DNA of 47,922 nucleotides from Gallionellales bacterium RIFCSPLOWO2_02_FULL_59_110 (GTDB lineage: Bacteria > Pseudomonadota > Gammaproteobacteria > Burkholderiales > Gallionellaceae). The notes beneath the pieces were generated by a model. That model saw only the letters and a list, made by a program, of their open reading frames with translations, searched no databases and was not told where the DNA came from. The stretch lies in contig MGXA01000025.1 of NCBI GenBank assembly GCA_001801215.1, forward strand, positions 1-47,922. Direction: 5' to 3'. Both the position numbers and the translations under genes were made by a program. Positions 35,060 to 44,207 of this stretch are shown here, piece by piece (within the stretch, counting starts at the first letter, position 1; every line of letters starts with the position of its first letter).

Positions 35060-35659
35060 TCACCCCCCCCACTTTTTCATTAGAGTCTGCTCGACACCCA
35101 GATGATCGAGCACCCTAGCCACCACGAAATCCACAATATCCTGCACGCTCATCGGATGGTGATAAAAGCCGGGATTGGGCGGCATGATGACCGCTCCTGC
35201 ATGAGTTAGCTTCAGCATGTTCTCCAGGTGAATCGCTGAGAACGGCATTTCGCGCGGGACTAAAATCAATGTCCGCCTTTCCTTAAGCATCACGTCGGCG
35301 GCGCGGGCGATCAGGTCGTCGCTGATGCCACTGGCGATCTTGCCTAGCGTGCCCATGGTGCAGGGGCAGACCACCATCGCGTCGCCGGGGTTGGAGCCAG
35401 AGGCCATCGGCGCGTACCAGTCCTGGATGCCGAACACCTTGAGTTCACCGCTGAATTTCCCGTAGCGCTCCACGAACATCTGCTCCGCATCCTGCGGGCG
35501 GTTCGGCAGCGTGAAATCCAGCTCCTGCTTGGCGACGATCTGCGCGGCCTGCGAGTACACCAGATGCACGCGCTGCCCGCTTTGCAACAGGCATTCCAGC
35601 AAACGTATGCCGTAGGGCAAGCCGGAGGCTCCGGTGAAGGCGAGGGTGATGGTTTTCAT
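35060..35659 (-). CDS. ubiX: Flavin prenyltransferase UbiX
   Basis: A 199-residue flavoprotein that joins dimethylallyl phosphate to FMN, making prenylated FMN, the cofactor of UbiD decarboxylases in ubiquinone synthesis. Motifs: TGASGLPYGIRLLECL (FMN binding), CPCTMGTLGKIASGISDDLIARAADV, and PREMPFSAIHLENMLKLTHAGAVIMP. Complete at both ends, ending KKWGG. Start ATG overlaps the Gx transporter stop by 4 bases. The last three codons (TGG GGG GGG) and stop contain a G8 homopolymer. Confidence 0.95.
   Translation of the reverse strand: MKTITLAFTGASGLPYGIRLLECLLQSGQRVHLVYSQAAQIVAKQELDFTLPNRPQDAEQMFVERYGKFSGELKVFGIQDWYAPMASGSNPGDAMVVCPCTMGTLGKIASGISDDLIARAADVMLKERRTLILVPREMPFSAIHLENMLKLTHAGAVIMPPNPGFYHHPMSVQDIVDFVVARVLDHLGVEQTLMKKWGG
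35063..35070 (-). repeat. G8 homopolymer at the end of ubiX
   Basis: Eight consecutive G on the minus strand form the last ubiX codons directly before TGA. Losing one G turns the stop into GGT GAA ATG GCA, joining ubiX in frame with the next gene. Such a tract can slip in replication or transcription; whether it does here cannot be seen from one sequence. Confidence 0.6.
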
Positions 35660-36252
35660 GGCAGTCGTTCCATGTTTGATTTGCCGTCATTATCCATGAA
35701 ACGCGCCGCAATAAGACCGTTCGCCGTGCCGAACACCAGCGCGGCGGCGGCGAAGATCGGAATGAGATAGGCGATACCGGCATGCGGGATCAGCCACAGA
35801 TACACTACCACCATCTGCCCGGCGATATGCGCGAAAGCGGCGTAGATGCTGTGGCTGACCGGGCCGAACCAGCACTTCGGCAAATGCTGCGCGAAGGCCA
35901 GCACGAGCAGGCTGAGCACCGCGCCGGACAGGCTGAGAAAGAAGCCGGGAGCAAGAAAGTTGCCGAACAGCAGGCTGCCGGCGACGACGCGCAGCAGCGA
36001 CACCCAGGCCGCCGCGCGCCAGCCGTAGCGCGCCAGCACGATCAGCGTGACGATGTTGGCCAGCCCCGGCTTCACGCCGGGCAGCGGCGAGGGAATGGCG
36101 TTCTCCAGCACGGTGAGGCCCAGCGCCACCGCCGCCATGCGCGCGATGTGGTGGTCTTCGGCAGTGGTATCCAGGAGGATCGAGGATGGCTTCCCCCCTT
36201 CTCCCTTCCCCCTTCTCCCTTCTCCTATGGTTTCAGTAGTTGAGGCTGTCAT
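35656..36252 (-). CDS. Gx transporter family membrane protein (Hpre_diP_synt_I family)
   Basis: A 198-residue protein with about five membrane helices. The core matches the family annotated as Gx transporter or 'heptaprenyl diphosphate synthase component I': LENAIPSPLPGVKPGLANIVTLI, then LRVVAGSLLFGNFLAPGFFLSLSGAVLSLL. The fold resembles S components of ECF vitamin transporters. The first ~30 residues (GEGRRGKGEGGKPSS) come from a purine-rich stretch and may not be part of the original protein; ATG near residue 39 (MAAVALG) is an alternative start. Coupled to ubiX (4-base overlap) and to the NusG-II gene (20-base overlap). Substrate unknown. Confidence 0.85.
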   Translation of the reverse strand: MTASTTETIGEGRRGKGEGGKPSSILLDTTAEDHHIARMAAVALGLTVLENAIPSPLPGVKPGLANIVTLIVLARYGWRAAAWVSLLRVVAGSLLFGNFLAPGFFLSLSGAVLSLLVLAFAQHLPKCWFGPVSHSIYAAFAHIAGQMVVVYLWLIPHAGIAYLIPIFAAAALVFGTANGLIAARFMDNDGKSNMERLP

Positions 36253-36628
36253 ATTTCTTGACGCTACCGGTCAATTCGACGCTGACCTGGTTCGGCAGGC
36301 AGATGGCGATCTCGCCGGACTGTTGCAGCCAGCCCTGGCGCACGCAGTATTGTCTCGGGCTCGGGTCAGAGACGATGCGCGCGCGGCGTTTCTCGATTGC
36401 GATGACGCTCACGCCGAGCGGGCCGGGGACTTCGATCTGCTGGTCGCGCGACAGCGGCACTTCGCGGAAAATCTTCCCGCCGCTGCGGATGACAGCCTTG
36501 TCGGCAAGGCCGCCGTTCCATAAATTGAGGGTGAGCAGCACGACACAGATGCCGCCGAGCAGCAGCGTCAGCCAGTCGCCAGTTTTGATATGCGGCAGAG
36601 CCGCGCCAATGGGATCATGCCAGCTCAC
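36233..36628 (-). CDS. NusG domain II-containing membrane-anchored protein
   Basis: A 131-residue protein: membrane helix near the N terminus ([19 protein letters not shown]) followed by a NusG_II domain ([64 protein letters not shown]). The CVRQGW and ICLPN text is typical of this family and has two conserved cysteines. The start is taken as GTG 36626-36628, which overlaps the end of rapZ by 14 bases. In Firmicutes NusG-II proteins often sit beside Gx transporter genes and flavin-transfer genes, the same neighbour as here. Confidence 0.85.
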   Translation of the reverse strand: MSWHDPIGAALPHIKTGDWLTLLLGGICVVLLTLNLWNGGLADKAVIRSGGKIFREVPLSRDQQIEVPGPLGVSVIAIEKRRARIVSDPSPRQYCVRQGWLQQSGEIAICLPNQVSVELTGSVKKYDSLNY

Positions 36629-37448
36629 GGTGGCGCACCAACACCTGCTGCTGGTTTTCAAAGTGGCGCGCAAGCTTCTCGGCGAAATACACCGAGCGGT
36701 GCTGTCCGCCGGTGCAGCCGACGGCCACGGTGAGGTAGCTGCGGTTGTCGGCGATATAGCAGGGCAACCAGCGCTCCACAAAATTGCGGATGTCGCCGAA
36801 CATGTCCTGCGCGGCAGAGGTGTTTTCGAGAAATTCGATGACTGCCGCATCGCGTCCGGTGAGCGGGCGCAGGTTTTCGTTGTAATGCGGGTTGGGCAAA
36901 CAGCGCACATCGAATACCAGATCCGCGTCCAGCGGGATGCCGTGCTTGAAGCCGAACGACTCGAACAGCAGCGTCAGGCGAGCGCGATCCAGGTTGATGA
37001 ACTGCTTGATCCAGGCGCGCAGCGCATTGGCGTTGAGCTCGGTGGTGTCGATATGGTGGCCGATGCTGCTGATTTCGGCGAGCAATTCGCGCTCGTAGGC
37101 AACACATTCTGGCAGCGTGCGCACCCCATCGTTGAGCGGATGCAGGCGGCGCGTTTCGGAAAAACGCTTTACCAGCGTTTCGGTCTGCGCATCGAGGAAC
37201 AGAACGCGTACCGCCATTTTATTTTGCATAAGCTGCAGCAGGGAAGGGAGCACCTGGACGCTGCGCGCGTTACGCACGTCCACGCTTACCGCAATGTTCC
37301 TGAAACCGGCAGGCAGGAGCTGCTCGACGAGGCTGGAAAGCAGTTCGGCGGGCAGGTTGTCCACGCAATAAAAACCTGCGTCCTCCAGCGTTTTGAGCGC
37401 GACGCTCTTGCCGGAGCCGGACAGGCCGCTGATCAGGAAGAGCTGCAT
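36615..37448 (-). CDS. rapZ: RNase adapter protein RapZ
   Basis: A 277-residue P-loop protein (Walker A GLSGSGKS near the N terminus; [28 protein letters not shown] at the C terminus). In enterobacteria RapZ binds small RNAs and brings RNase E to GlmZ to control glucosamine-6-phosphate synthesis; in other species it hydrolyses nucleotides. It follows hprK with 11 bases between and belongs to the rpoN/PTS-Ntr cluster. Confidence 0.95.
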   Translation of the reverse strand: MQLFLISGLSGSGKSVALKTLEDAGFYCVDNLPAELLSSLVEQLLPAGFRNIAVSVDVRNARSVQVLPSLLQLMQNKMAVRVLFLDAQTETLVKRFSETRRLHPLNDGVRTLPECVAYERELLAEISSIGHHIDTTELNANALRAWIKQFINLDRARLTLLFESFGFKHGIPLDADLVFDVRCLPNPHYNENLRPLTGRDAAVIEFLENTSAAQDMFGDIRNFVERWLPCYIADNRSYLTVAVGCTGGQHRSVYFAEKLARHFENQQQVLVRHRELA

Positions 37449-37459
37449 CTCAGTTTCCG

Positions 37460-38398
37460 TTATTCATCGAGCAGCAATTGGTCATGCCGCGTGATGAATT
37501 CCTGCATGCTGTCGATGCCGCGCTGCTGCATGACAAAATTGCGCGCGGCGGCTTCCACCAGCACCGCGAGGTTGCGCCCTGCGACCACCGGAATATTCAC
37601 GGTGTTGATGTCCACGCCGAGTATTTCCTGATAAGTGGCGTTGAGCGGCAGACGCTCCATGTGCGAGAGGTCGCCGCCTTGCGGGCGATGCAAGTGCACG
37701 ATGAGCTTCAGGCTCTTCTTGCGCCGTACCGCCGTTTCGCCGAACATGGTGCGGATGTTCAATACGCCGAGGCCGCGCACTTCGAGAAAATCGCGCAACA
37801 GCTCCGGGCAGCGCCCTTCCAGCGTATCCGGCGCGATGCGGTGCAATTCGACAATGTCGTCGGCAACCAGCCCGTTGCCGCGCGTGATCAATTCCAGGCC
37901 GAGCTCGCTTTTGCCGACCGCGCTTTCGCCGGTGATCAATACCCCGACCCCCAGCACGTCGAGAAACACGCCGTGGCGCGTAGTGGATTCGGCCAGTTCC
38001 TTGGCAAGGTAGTGGCGTACCAGCCACATCAGGTTCACGCTGGGCCTGGGCGAGCGGAACAGCGGAATATGCGTTTGGTCGGCAAAGGCGACCAGTTCGG
38101 CAGGAACGTCGCTGGCGCCTGCAACAATCAGACAGGTCGTGATGCTTTGCCCGATTTGCCGGAATACGCCGCCGCGCTCCTGATCGCTCAAATCGCGCAG
38201 GTAATCGAGTTCTGGATCGCTCAGCACCTGTATCCAATTCGGGTGCATCAGGTTAAGGTGGCCGATGAGTCCGTTGTTGGAGGCATTTACTTTGTCGCTG
38301 TCGATGATGCGATCGGTGCCGTCCGCACCGGCAATATGCGCGAGTTGCAGTCTCTGTTGCTTGTCCTCGAACAATTGCCGGATGTTGATCTGGCTCAT
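37460..38398 (-). CDS. hprK: HPr kinase/phosphorylase
   Basis: A 312-residue protein with the Hpr kinase N-terminal domain (about 1-130) and the catalytic C-terminal domain: Walker A GESAVGKS (157-164), [19 protein letters not shown], and [14 protein letters not shown] text ([16 protein letters not shown]). It phosphorylates and dephosphorylates a serine of HPr-type proteins. Its ATG overlaps the ptsN stop by 4 bases. The HPr gene is not adjacent, so the substrate must be encoded elsewhere. Such incomplete PTS chains in betaproteobacteria are regulatory rather than for sugar uptake. Confidence 0.95.
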   Translation of the reverse strand: MSQINIRQLFEDKQQRLQLAHIAGADGTDRIIDSDKVNASNNGLIGHLNLMHPNWIQVLSDPELDYLRDLSDQERGGVFRQIGQSITTCLIVAGASDVPAELVAFADQTHIPLFRSPRPSVNLMWLVRHYLAKELAESTTRHGVFLDVLGVGVLITGESAVGKSELGLELITRGNGLVADDIVELHRIAPDTLEGRCPELLRDFLEVRGLGVLNIRTMFGETAVRRKKSLKLIVHLHRPQGGDLSHMERLPLNATYQEILGVDINTVNIPVVAGRNLAVLVEAAARNFVMQQRGIDSMQEFITRHDQLLLDE

Positions 38399-38856
38399 GC
38401 CGTGCTGTTCCAGTCGTAAAACAGCTGATGGAGGCTGGCGGCGTCATCGCAGGCAAGCAGGCGGTTGCGGAATGGCGCATCGCTGAACATCTGGGCCAGT
38501 TCGCCGAGGATCTGCAGGTGCAGATCGGTGGCGCGCTCCGGAACCAGCAGCACAAAAATCATGTTGACCGGCTGCCCGTCCGGGGCATCGAACGGGATCG
38601 GGTGGGTGGTTTTGACGAACGCGGCAGTCGCATCGCGCAGTTTGGCGATGCGGCCGTGCGGGATCGCCACGCCCTGGCCCAGGCCGGTCGAGCCGAGCTT
38701 CTCGCGGGCAAACAGGCTGTCGAACACCTGGCTGCGCGCAATCTGCTGGTTATTTTCAAATAACAGGCCGACCCGTTCGAACACGCGTTTCTTGCTGGTG
38801 GATTCGGAATCCAGCAGGATGTTGTCGGGCAGCAGGATTTTGCTGATCAGGTTCAT
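38395..38856 (-). CDS. ptsN: PTS IIA-like nitrogen regulatory protein PtsN
   Basis: A 153-residue EIIA(Ntr) domain with the phospho-accepting His67 in GQGVAIPHGRI. It receives phosphate from the nitrogen PTS chain and regulates potassium and nitrogen functions. ATG 38856 (MNLISKILLPDNI) is the family's usual N terminus; an ATG-like start 30 bases upstream is less likely. Coupled to hprK by a 4-base overlap. Confidence 0.94.
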   Translation of the reverse strand: MNLISKILLPDNILLDSESTSKKRVFERVGLLFENNQQIARSQVFDSLFAREKLGSTGLGQGVAIPHGRIAKLRDATAAFVKTTHPIPFDAPDGQPVNMIFVLLVPERATDLHLQILGELAQMFSDAPFRNRLLACDDAASLHQLFYDWNSTA

Positions 38857-38902
38857 TTGGATGTCGTGCCAAAGAGGCGGTGCCAAGGCCGCCTGTGGTT
38901 AT

Positions 38903-39226
38903 TTATTCGACTGCGGCATGTTTGCCGGAATCGTCATGGCGCCGCGCCGAGAGTTTTTCCTTGTGTTTCATCACCTGGCGATCCAGCTTGTCCACCAGCG
39001 CGTCGATTGCAGCGTACAGATTCTCGTCCTCGCATTCCACGAATACGTCCTTGCCGCTGATGTGTATGGTCGCTTCGGCCTTCTGTCTCAGCTTTTCCAC
39101 CGACAACGTGATGTTCACTTCAATCACGTTGTCGAAATGGCGCTTGATTTTGCCGATTTTGCCGGTCGCGTAGTCGCGAATGGCGGGTGTGATTTCCAGG
39201 TGGCGTCCGGTCAGGTGGATGTTCAT
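38903..39226 (-). CDS. hpf: Ribosome hibernation promoting factor (short HPF)
   Basis: A 107-residue ribosome-associated sigma-54 modulation family protein (MNIHLTGRHLEITPAIRDY, HFDNVIEVNITLSVEK, ATIHISGKDVFVECEDENLYAAIDALVDKLDRQV). It binds the 30S decoding centre in stationary phase and promotes 100S dimers. The short length shows it lacks the C-terminal dimerisation domain of long HPF. AAGGGA precedes the ATG. It follows rpoN by 14 bases, the usual order. Confidence 0.95.
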   Translation of the reverse strand: MNIHLTGRHLEITPAIRDYATGKIGKIKRHFDNVIEVNITLSVEKLRQKAEATIHISGKDVFVECEDENLYAAIDALVDKLDRQVMKHKEKLSARRHDDSGKHAAVE

Positions 39227-39240
39227 GATGTGTTCCCTTG

Positions 39241-40677
39241 TTAAAGTGATTTACGGAGATTCACCGGGGGAATATGCAACGCTTCCCGGTACTTTGCAAT
39301 GGTACGCCGGGCAACGACAATGCCCTGCTGTGCCAAGATTTCCGACATGCGGCTATCGGTTAGCGGTTTGCGCGCATCTTCCGTGCTGACCAGCTGCTTG
39401 ATCAGCTCGCGTATCGCGGTGGAAGAACAGGTGCCGCCGCTTTCCGTGGACAGGCCGCTGCCAAAGAAATATTTAAATTCGTATATGCCGCGCGGAGCCA
39501 GCATGAATTTTTGCGTGGTGCTGCGCGATACCGTGGATTCGTGCAGGTCGAGCGCCTCGGAGATTTCGCGCAACACCAGCGGGCGCATGCCGATCTCGCC
39601 ATGCTCGAAAAAATTGCCCTGCCTATCCACAATCGCTTGCGCGACGCGCAGGATGGTGTCAAAGCGCTGCTGCAAATTCTTGATCAGCCATTTCGCCTCT
39701 TGCAATTGCGTGGCAAGTTGCGATAAGTTTTTGTCGCTGCGCTGTTGCAGGATGTTGGCATAAACCCGGTTCACGCGCAGCTTGGGCATCGCGTCGGCAT
39801 TGAGCCGCACCTGCCACTTCCCCCTGTGCTTTTCCACGATCACATCGGGCACCACGTAGTCGGCGACGCTCCGGTCGAACTCCGCGCCGGGCTTCGGGTT
39901 CAAGCCGGTGATTAAATGCTGTGCGGAGCGCAACTCATCGTCGCCGCAGTGCAACAGCTTTTTGATTCTGGCAAAATCATGGGCGGCAAGCAAATTCAGG
40001 TGGTTGCTCACCAGGCGGATCGCCAGATCGCGTTGCGGCGTATCTTCCGGCAACGCCTTGAGCTGCAAGGCCAGGCATTCGCCGAGATCGCGCGCACCCA
40101 GGCCGGGCTGGTCGAGGTGTTGCAGCTGAACCAGCGCGGTTTCCAGATCGTCCAGCGTGATGTCGAGTTCGGCTGGCAACAGCTCCGCCAGTTCCCCCAG
40201 ATCTTGCGCCAGATAGCCGTTCTCGTCGAGCGCGTCGATCAGCAGTCCGACCACCTTGCGGTCTTTGCCTTCCAGCGGGCTGGTGGACAATTGGTCATGC
40301 AGGTATTCGCGCAGGCTGGCCTGTTCCGCTGCCTGCTCCGGGTAATTTCCTTCTTCATCGTCAGAGCCGTGCACGGCACCACCGCCGAGGTTCCAGTCCG
40401 GCTGCTCGTTGCTGAAATCGTCCGTGCCGCTGTCATCGGCACGGCTCGCTTCGGGTGCGCCGCGCTCTTCGCTTTGCGTTGCCGGGTGCGGAGAATCATG
40501 GGGGAAAACGCCGGGCGCGGATTCATCGGCCAATTCCAGCATGGGGTTTTCGTCCAGCATTTGCGCCACTTCCTGATGAATGTCCTGCGTGGAGAGTTGC
40601 AGCAAGCGGATAGCCTGCTGCAACTGCGGGGTAAGCGTCAGTTGCTGGGATGTCCTAAGTTGTAGTGCGGGTCTCAT
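39241..40677 (-). CDS. rpoN: RNA polymerase sigma-54 factor
   Basis: A 478-residue sigma factor. Region I is the Gln/Leu-rich activator-responsive part (QLRTSQQLTLTPQLQQAIRLLQLST); a long acidic region II follows (about 50-115); then the core-binding domain and the C-terminal DNA-binding domain with the RpoN box ARRTIAKYREAL. ATG 40677 begins the conserved MRPALQLRTSQ; a TTG at 40713 overlapping lptB is unlikely. Directs transcription from -24/-12 promoters. Sits after lptB, as in most proteobacteria. Confidence 0.96.
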   Translation of the reverse strand: MRPALQLRTSQQLTLTPQLQQAIRLLQLSTQDIHQEVAQMLDENPMLELADESAPGVFPHDSPHPATQSEERGAPEASRADDSGTDDFSNEQPDWNLGGGAVHGSDDEEGNYPEQAAEQASLREYLHDQLSTSPLEGKDRKVVGLLIDALDENGYLAQDLGELAELLPAELDITLDDLETALVQLQHLDQPGLGARDLGECLALQLKALPEDTPQRDLAIRLVSNHLNLLAAHDFARIKKLLHCGDDELRSAQHLITGLNPKPGAEFDRSVADYVVPDVIVEKHRGKWQVRLNADAMPKLRVNRVYANILQQRSDKNLSQLATQLQEAKWLIKNLQQRFDTILRVAQAIVDRQGNFFEHGEIGMRPLVLREISEALDLHESTVSRSTTQKFMLAPRGIYEFKYFFGSGLSTESGGTCSSTAIRELIKQLVSTEDARKPLTDSRMSEILAQQGIVVARRTIAKYREALHIPPVNLRKSL

Positions 40678-40709
40678 TGCATGATGTTTGTTCCGGGGCG
40701 CATTCTTTA

Positions 40710-41432
40710 TCAAAGCCTGAAATGCTCACCCAGATAAACTTTCCTCACGCCCTCATTATAAATGATTTCATCCGGCTTGCCTTCAGCCATGACCGCGCCG
40801 GCGTTGATAATGTAGGCGCGGTCGCAGATACCCAGTGTTTCCCGCACGTTATGGTCGGTGATCAGCACACCGATATTGCGTTCTTTGAGGAAGCGGATGA
40901 TTTTCTGGATATCCAGTACGGCGATGGGATCCACGCCGGCAAACGGCTCATCGAGCAGGATAAAGCGCGGGTTGGTCGCCAGCGCGCGCGCAATTTCCAC
41001 GCGCCGCCGTTCACCGCCAGACAGGCTGATGGCCGGATTGTTCCGTATATGCGCGATATGCAGGTCTTCCAGCAATTCTTCCAGGCGATTCTGCAAGTCG
41101 ACGTCGGATAGCTCCTGCAATTCCAGCACCGCCTGAATATTTTGTGCCACGGTCATGCGGCGGAAGATCGAGGCTTCCTGCGGCAGATAACCCAGCCCCA
41201 GGCGGGCGCGGCGATGTATCGGCAGGTGGGTGATATTTTGCCCGTCGATAAAAATCTCACCTCCGTCGGCTGCGATCAGGCCCACGATCATGTAGAAGGC
41301 GGTGGTTTTGCCCGCGCCGTTCGGCCCGAGCAGGCCGACCACCTCACCGCTTTCCAGCGTCAGTGAAGCATCATGCACCACGATGCGTGAACCGTATTTT
41401 TTCTTGAGGCCAACCGCGCGCAATTCGCTCAT
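40710..41432 (-). CDS. lptB: Lipopolysaccharide export ATPase LptB
   Basis: A 240-residue ABC ATPase: Walker [14 protein letters not shown] loop YLPQEASIF, signature LSGGERRR, Walker [15 protein letters not shown]-loop ITDHNVRET. It powers the LptFG exporter that lifts LPS from the inner membrane. It follows lptA with two bases between. Typical family length. Confidence 0.96.
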   Translation of the reverse strand: MSELRAVGLKKKYGSRIVVHDASLTLESGEVVGLLGPNGAGKTTAFYMIVGLIAADGGEIFIDGQNITHLPIHRRARLGLGYLPQEASIFRRMTVAQNIQAVLELQELSDVDLQNRLEELLEDLHIAHIRNNPAISLSGGERRRVEIARALATNPRFILLDEPFAGVDPIAVLDIQKIIRFLKERNIGVLITDHNVRETLGICDRAYIINAGAVMAEGKPDEIIYNEGVRKVYLGEHFRL

Positions 41433-41434
41433 GG

Positions 41435-42022
41435 CTATTCTGCGGGGCGGAGCGTGTCGCTCGGAGTGATAGGCAGCGTATCCGGAACGGACGACACCGG
41501 CGCCGCGCCGCCGGGTTTGGGTTGCAGCACCGCATGCACCCGTTTCGGCGGGCCATTTTTCGTGCCGTCGCCGCCGTTAACTTGAAAAATTTCGGTTTTC
41601 GCGTTGTAGGTAATATGCTCCCCGCGCACTTCGTCCAGCTCGCGCTTGAGGCGCGCCCGGACATAAAAATCCAACGTTTCGGCGCGCGTGTCATATTCGA
41701 TGCGCTCGCCGTAGCCTTCCACGTACTCATCCAGCCCCTCGCGTTTTTGCCGGAAGCTGGCAGTCCTGCCGTATGCCGTGCCGCGTTTGAAGCCGTCTTT
41801 ATCCTGCATCACCACAATCTTGTCGCCGAGTATCAGCATTGTGCCTTGGGATAACTTCACGTTACCGATGAAGGTGCTGACCTGCCGCGCGTCGTCAATG
41901 ACCACCTGGTCGGCTTCCAGATACAGCGGTTTTTCGCGGTCGGCGCGCTCGGCAAAGCAGGCGGGCGCCCAGGACAGTGCAAGAAAAACTGCTGCCCATA
42001 ATTTATTAATTGGCTTTTGCAT
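41435..42022 (-). CDS. lptA: Lipopolysaccharide transport periplasmic protein LptA
   Basis: A 195-residue periplasmic protein: signal peptide ([20 protein letters not shown], cleaved about residue 24), then the OstA/LptA beta-jellyroll ([54 protein letters not shown]). It forms the bridge that carries LPS to the outer membrane. The start overlaps the end of lptC by 17 bases. Confidence 0.94.
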   Translation of the reverse strand: MQKPINKLWAAVFLALSWAPACFAERADREKPLYLEADQVVIDDARQVSTFIGNVKLSQGTMLILGDKIVVMQDKDGFKRGTAYGRTASFRQKREGLDEYVEGYGERIEYDTRAETLDFYVRARLKRELDEVRGEHITYNAKTEIFQVNGGDGTKNGPPKRVHAVLQPKPGGAAPVSSVPDTLPITPSDTLRPAE

Positions 42023-42584
42023 GTTCGCTTCTTACCTGTGAAAGGAGTTTCAGGGTGCGCGCCTTGTTGTCCATTTCCAGCCCCACCGCATGCATGGTGT
42101 TGCGCGCATTCACAACAGTGACGGCATGGTCGGTTTCCGCCCAATCCCGATCCGGAACGACATGCAGAAATTCGGTGTGCAACGTGAGTTCGCTTTGCTG
42201 CACATCCGCTTCGCGCAGTACCTCGACATCATCGTGCAGGTAAATTTCATCTCCCTTGCTGGAGACAATGCCCCGCTTGGCGATGAGGTGTATGGCCGGA
42301 TGTCCGGCGGACAGCGCGGTCAGGCGCGGCACTTCCAGCAGAGTGCTGTCGTCGTCCGGGTAATGCTGCATTTTCTTGGCAGACATGATAAAGCGCGGCA
42401 TTCCCTGCTCGTTCAGCCTGACCGCGGAGAAATTTTCCATGATGGCATCCGGGTCATGGCGCTTGCCGTTATCCGGCTTGCCATCCTCAGGCCGTACCTG
42501 CTGGCTCAGCCAATAGGTCACGCCGAGCAAGCCGAGCAAGGGTAATAGCGGGAGCCAGTGGCGGGCGCGAGACACCATAGTCAT
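42006..42584 (-). CDS. lptC: LPS export ABC transporter periplasmic protein LptC
   Basis: A 192-residue bitopic protein with one N-terminal membrane helix (WLPLLPLLGLLGVTYWLS) and a periplasmic LptC domain (MENFSAVRLNEQGMPRFIMSAKKMQHYPDDDSTLLEVPRL, EIYLHDDVEVLREADV). It receives LPS from LptB2FG and passes it to LptA. ATG 42584 overlaps the kdsC stop by 4 bases; an ATG six bases later is also possible. Confidence 0.92.
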   Translation of the reverse strand: MTMVSRARHWLPLLPLLGLLGVTYWLSQQVRPEDGKPDNGKRHDPDAIMENFSAVRLNEQGMPRFIMSAKKMQHYPDDDSTLLEVPRLTALSAGHPAIHLIAKRGIVSSKGDEIYLHDDVEVLREADVQQSELTLHTEFLHVVPDRDWAETDHAVTVVNARNTMHAVGLEMDNKARTLKLLSQVRSEHAKAN

Positions 42585-43099
42585 TTCAGATAGGGAGCCA
42601 GTTGCGCGTCCAGCGTGCCTTGCGCAGACATGACCAGCTCGCAGGCTTCGCGCACCGCGCCGTGGCCGCCGTGGCACTGCGTCACATAATCGGAATGTTC
42701 GCGCACCAGCTGCGGAGATTCGGGCACGCTGATCGCCAGCCCGACATGACGCATCACCGTCAGATCGACCACATCGTCGCCCATGTAAGCGGCGGCGTCG
42801 CGCGTGAGCTTGAGCCGGTCGAGCAGGCCGAGCATCGCGTCAAGTTTATTTTCCACGCCTTGAAAAACATGCAGGATACCGAGGTTCTGCGCGCGCGACG
42901 CGACACAGCGCGAAGTGCGTCCGGTGATGATGGCAACCTCTATTCCGCTGGCGCGCAGCATTTTCAGGCCATGGCCGTCGAGTGCATTAAAGCGTTTGAA
43001 TTCTTCGCCCGAATCGGACAGATACAGCCCGCCGTCGGTCATGACCCCGTCCACATCGAAGGCCATCAGGCGGATCAGCTTGGCGCGGCTCGATAACAT
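42581..43099 (-). CDS. kdsC: 3-deoxy-D-manno-octulosonate 8-phosphate phosphatase
   Basis: A 172-residue HAD-family phosphatase that turns KDO 8-phosphate into KDO for lipid A core. Motifs: FDVDGVMTDGGLYL (nucleophile and acid Asp), IITGRTSRCV, MGDDVVDLTVM. It works as a tetramer without a cap domain, which fits its small size. GAGGAG precedes the ATG. Lies 10 bases after kdsD and is coupled to lptC. Confidence 0.95.
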   Translation of the reverse strand: MLSSRAKLIRLMAFDVDGVMTDGGLYLSDSGEEFKRFNALDGHGLKMLRASGIEVAIITGRTSRCVASRAQNLGILHVFQGVENKLDAMLGLLDRLKLTRDAAAYMGDDVVDLTVMRHVGLAISVPESPQLVREHSDYVTQCHGGHGAVREACELVMSAQGTLDAQLAPYLK

Positions 43100-43109
43100 G
43101 GCTTGCTCC

Positions 43110-44096
43110 TCAAATAACCTTGGCGTGCAACAAGTCGTGCATATTCAGCGCGCCGACCAGCTTAAGTTGCTCGTCCACCACCAGTATCTGGCTGATATTG
43201 TATTGCTCCATCACCTGCACCGCTTCGGCGGCCAACGCATCCGGGTCGATGCAACGCGGGTTGGCGGACATCACGCTGCGCACCGGGGTGGCGCTGAAAT
43301 CCAGCCTTTTTTCCAGCGTGCGGCGCAGGTCGCCGTCGGTATAAATGCCCAGCACGCGTTGTTCCGCGTCCACGATCGCAGTCATGCCCACGCCTTTTTT
43401 GGAAATTTCCAGAATCGCGCCGCTCAGCATTGCGTCTTCACGCACCATCGGCAGTCGCTCGCCGCTGCGCATTATGTCACGCACATGAGTGAGCAAACGC
43501 CGCCCCAGGTTGCCGCCCGGATGGGAGCGGGCAAAATCTTCCGCACCAAAACCCTTGGCATCCAGCAACGCCACCGCCAGCGCGTCGCCCAGCGCCAATG
43601 CAGCAGTGGTGCTGGCGGTGGGAGCCAGCCCCATCGGGCAAGCCTCCTTATCCACCGCTGCGTTGAGATGCACATCGGCCGCCTGCGCCAGGCTGGAAGC
43701 GGGATTGCCGGTTATGCTGATAAGTTTGGCACCCTGCCGCTTGATAACCGGGACGATGGTCATCAGTTCCTCGCTCTCGCCGGAATAGGACAGCGCAATA
43801 ATGACGTCCTCGCTGGTAATCATGCCCAAGTCGCCGTGGCTGGCATCGCCAGGATGAACGAAATAAGCGGGAGTGCCCGTGCTGGACATGGTAGCGGCGA
43901 TCTTGCGCGCGATATGCCCGGACTTGCCCATGCCGCTGACAATGACGCGCCCCTCGCAACGCAAAATCGTTTCCACGGCGCGCAGGAAGTCGTTATCGAG
44001 CCGTGCAGCGAGGGTTTGGATGGCAGCAGCTTCAATCCCCAGGACTTCGCGGGCAAGCTCGAGTGCGCGCGGTGCGGCAATAATGTGTTTAATCAT
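43110..44096 (-). CDS. kdsD: Arabinose-5-phosphate isomerase
   Basis: A 328-residue enzyme converting ribulose 5-phosphate to arabinose 5-phosphate, the first step toward KDO. A SIS domain (about 30-175; GRVIVSGMGKSGHIARKIAATMSSTGTPAYFVHPGDASHGDLGM split here for reading, ALSYSGESEELM) is followed by two CBS domains (about 205-325). The start is taken at ATG 44096 (MIKHIIAAPRALELA); ATG 44105 is equally close. First gene of the kds-lpt-rpoN chain, so the 110 bases upstream should carry its promoter. Confidence 0.94.
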   Translation of the reverse strand: MIKHIIAAPRALELAREVLGIEAAAIQTLAARLDNDFLRAVETILRCEGRVIVSGMGKSGHIARKIAATMSSTGTPAYFVHPGDASHGDLGMITSEDVIIALSYSGESEELMTIVPVIKRQGAKLISITGNPASSLAQAADVHLNAAVDKEACPMGLAPTASTTAALALGDALAVALLDAKGFGAEDFARSHPGGNLGRRLLTHVRDIMRSGERLPMVREDAMLSGAILEISKKGVGMTAIVDAEQRVLGIYTDGDLRRTLEKRLDFSATPVRSVMSANPRCIDPDALAAEAVQVMEQYNISQILVVDEQLKLVGALNMHDLLHAKVI

Positions 44097-44207
44097 ATGC
44101 TGCATTATAACAGCGGGAATTTTCCGGGTAACCGGCAAAATAGGCCAGCCGCAGGCTGGAGGAGGCGGTCATTCGCCAAGGGGTTGAGCAGGTTCTAATT
44201 ACCGGGT

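Noticed and set aside
36240-38419. Plus-strand frames of 463 and 313 codons
   Set aside because: Shadows of rapZ and hprK on the other strand.
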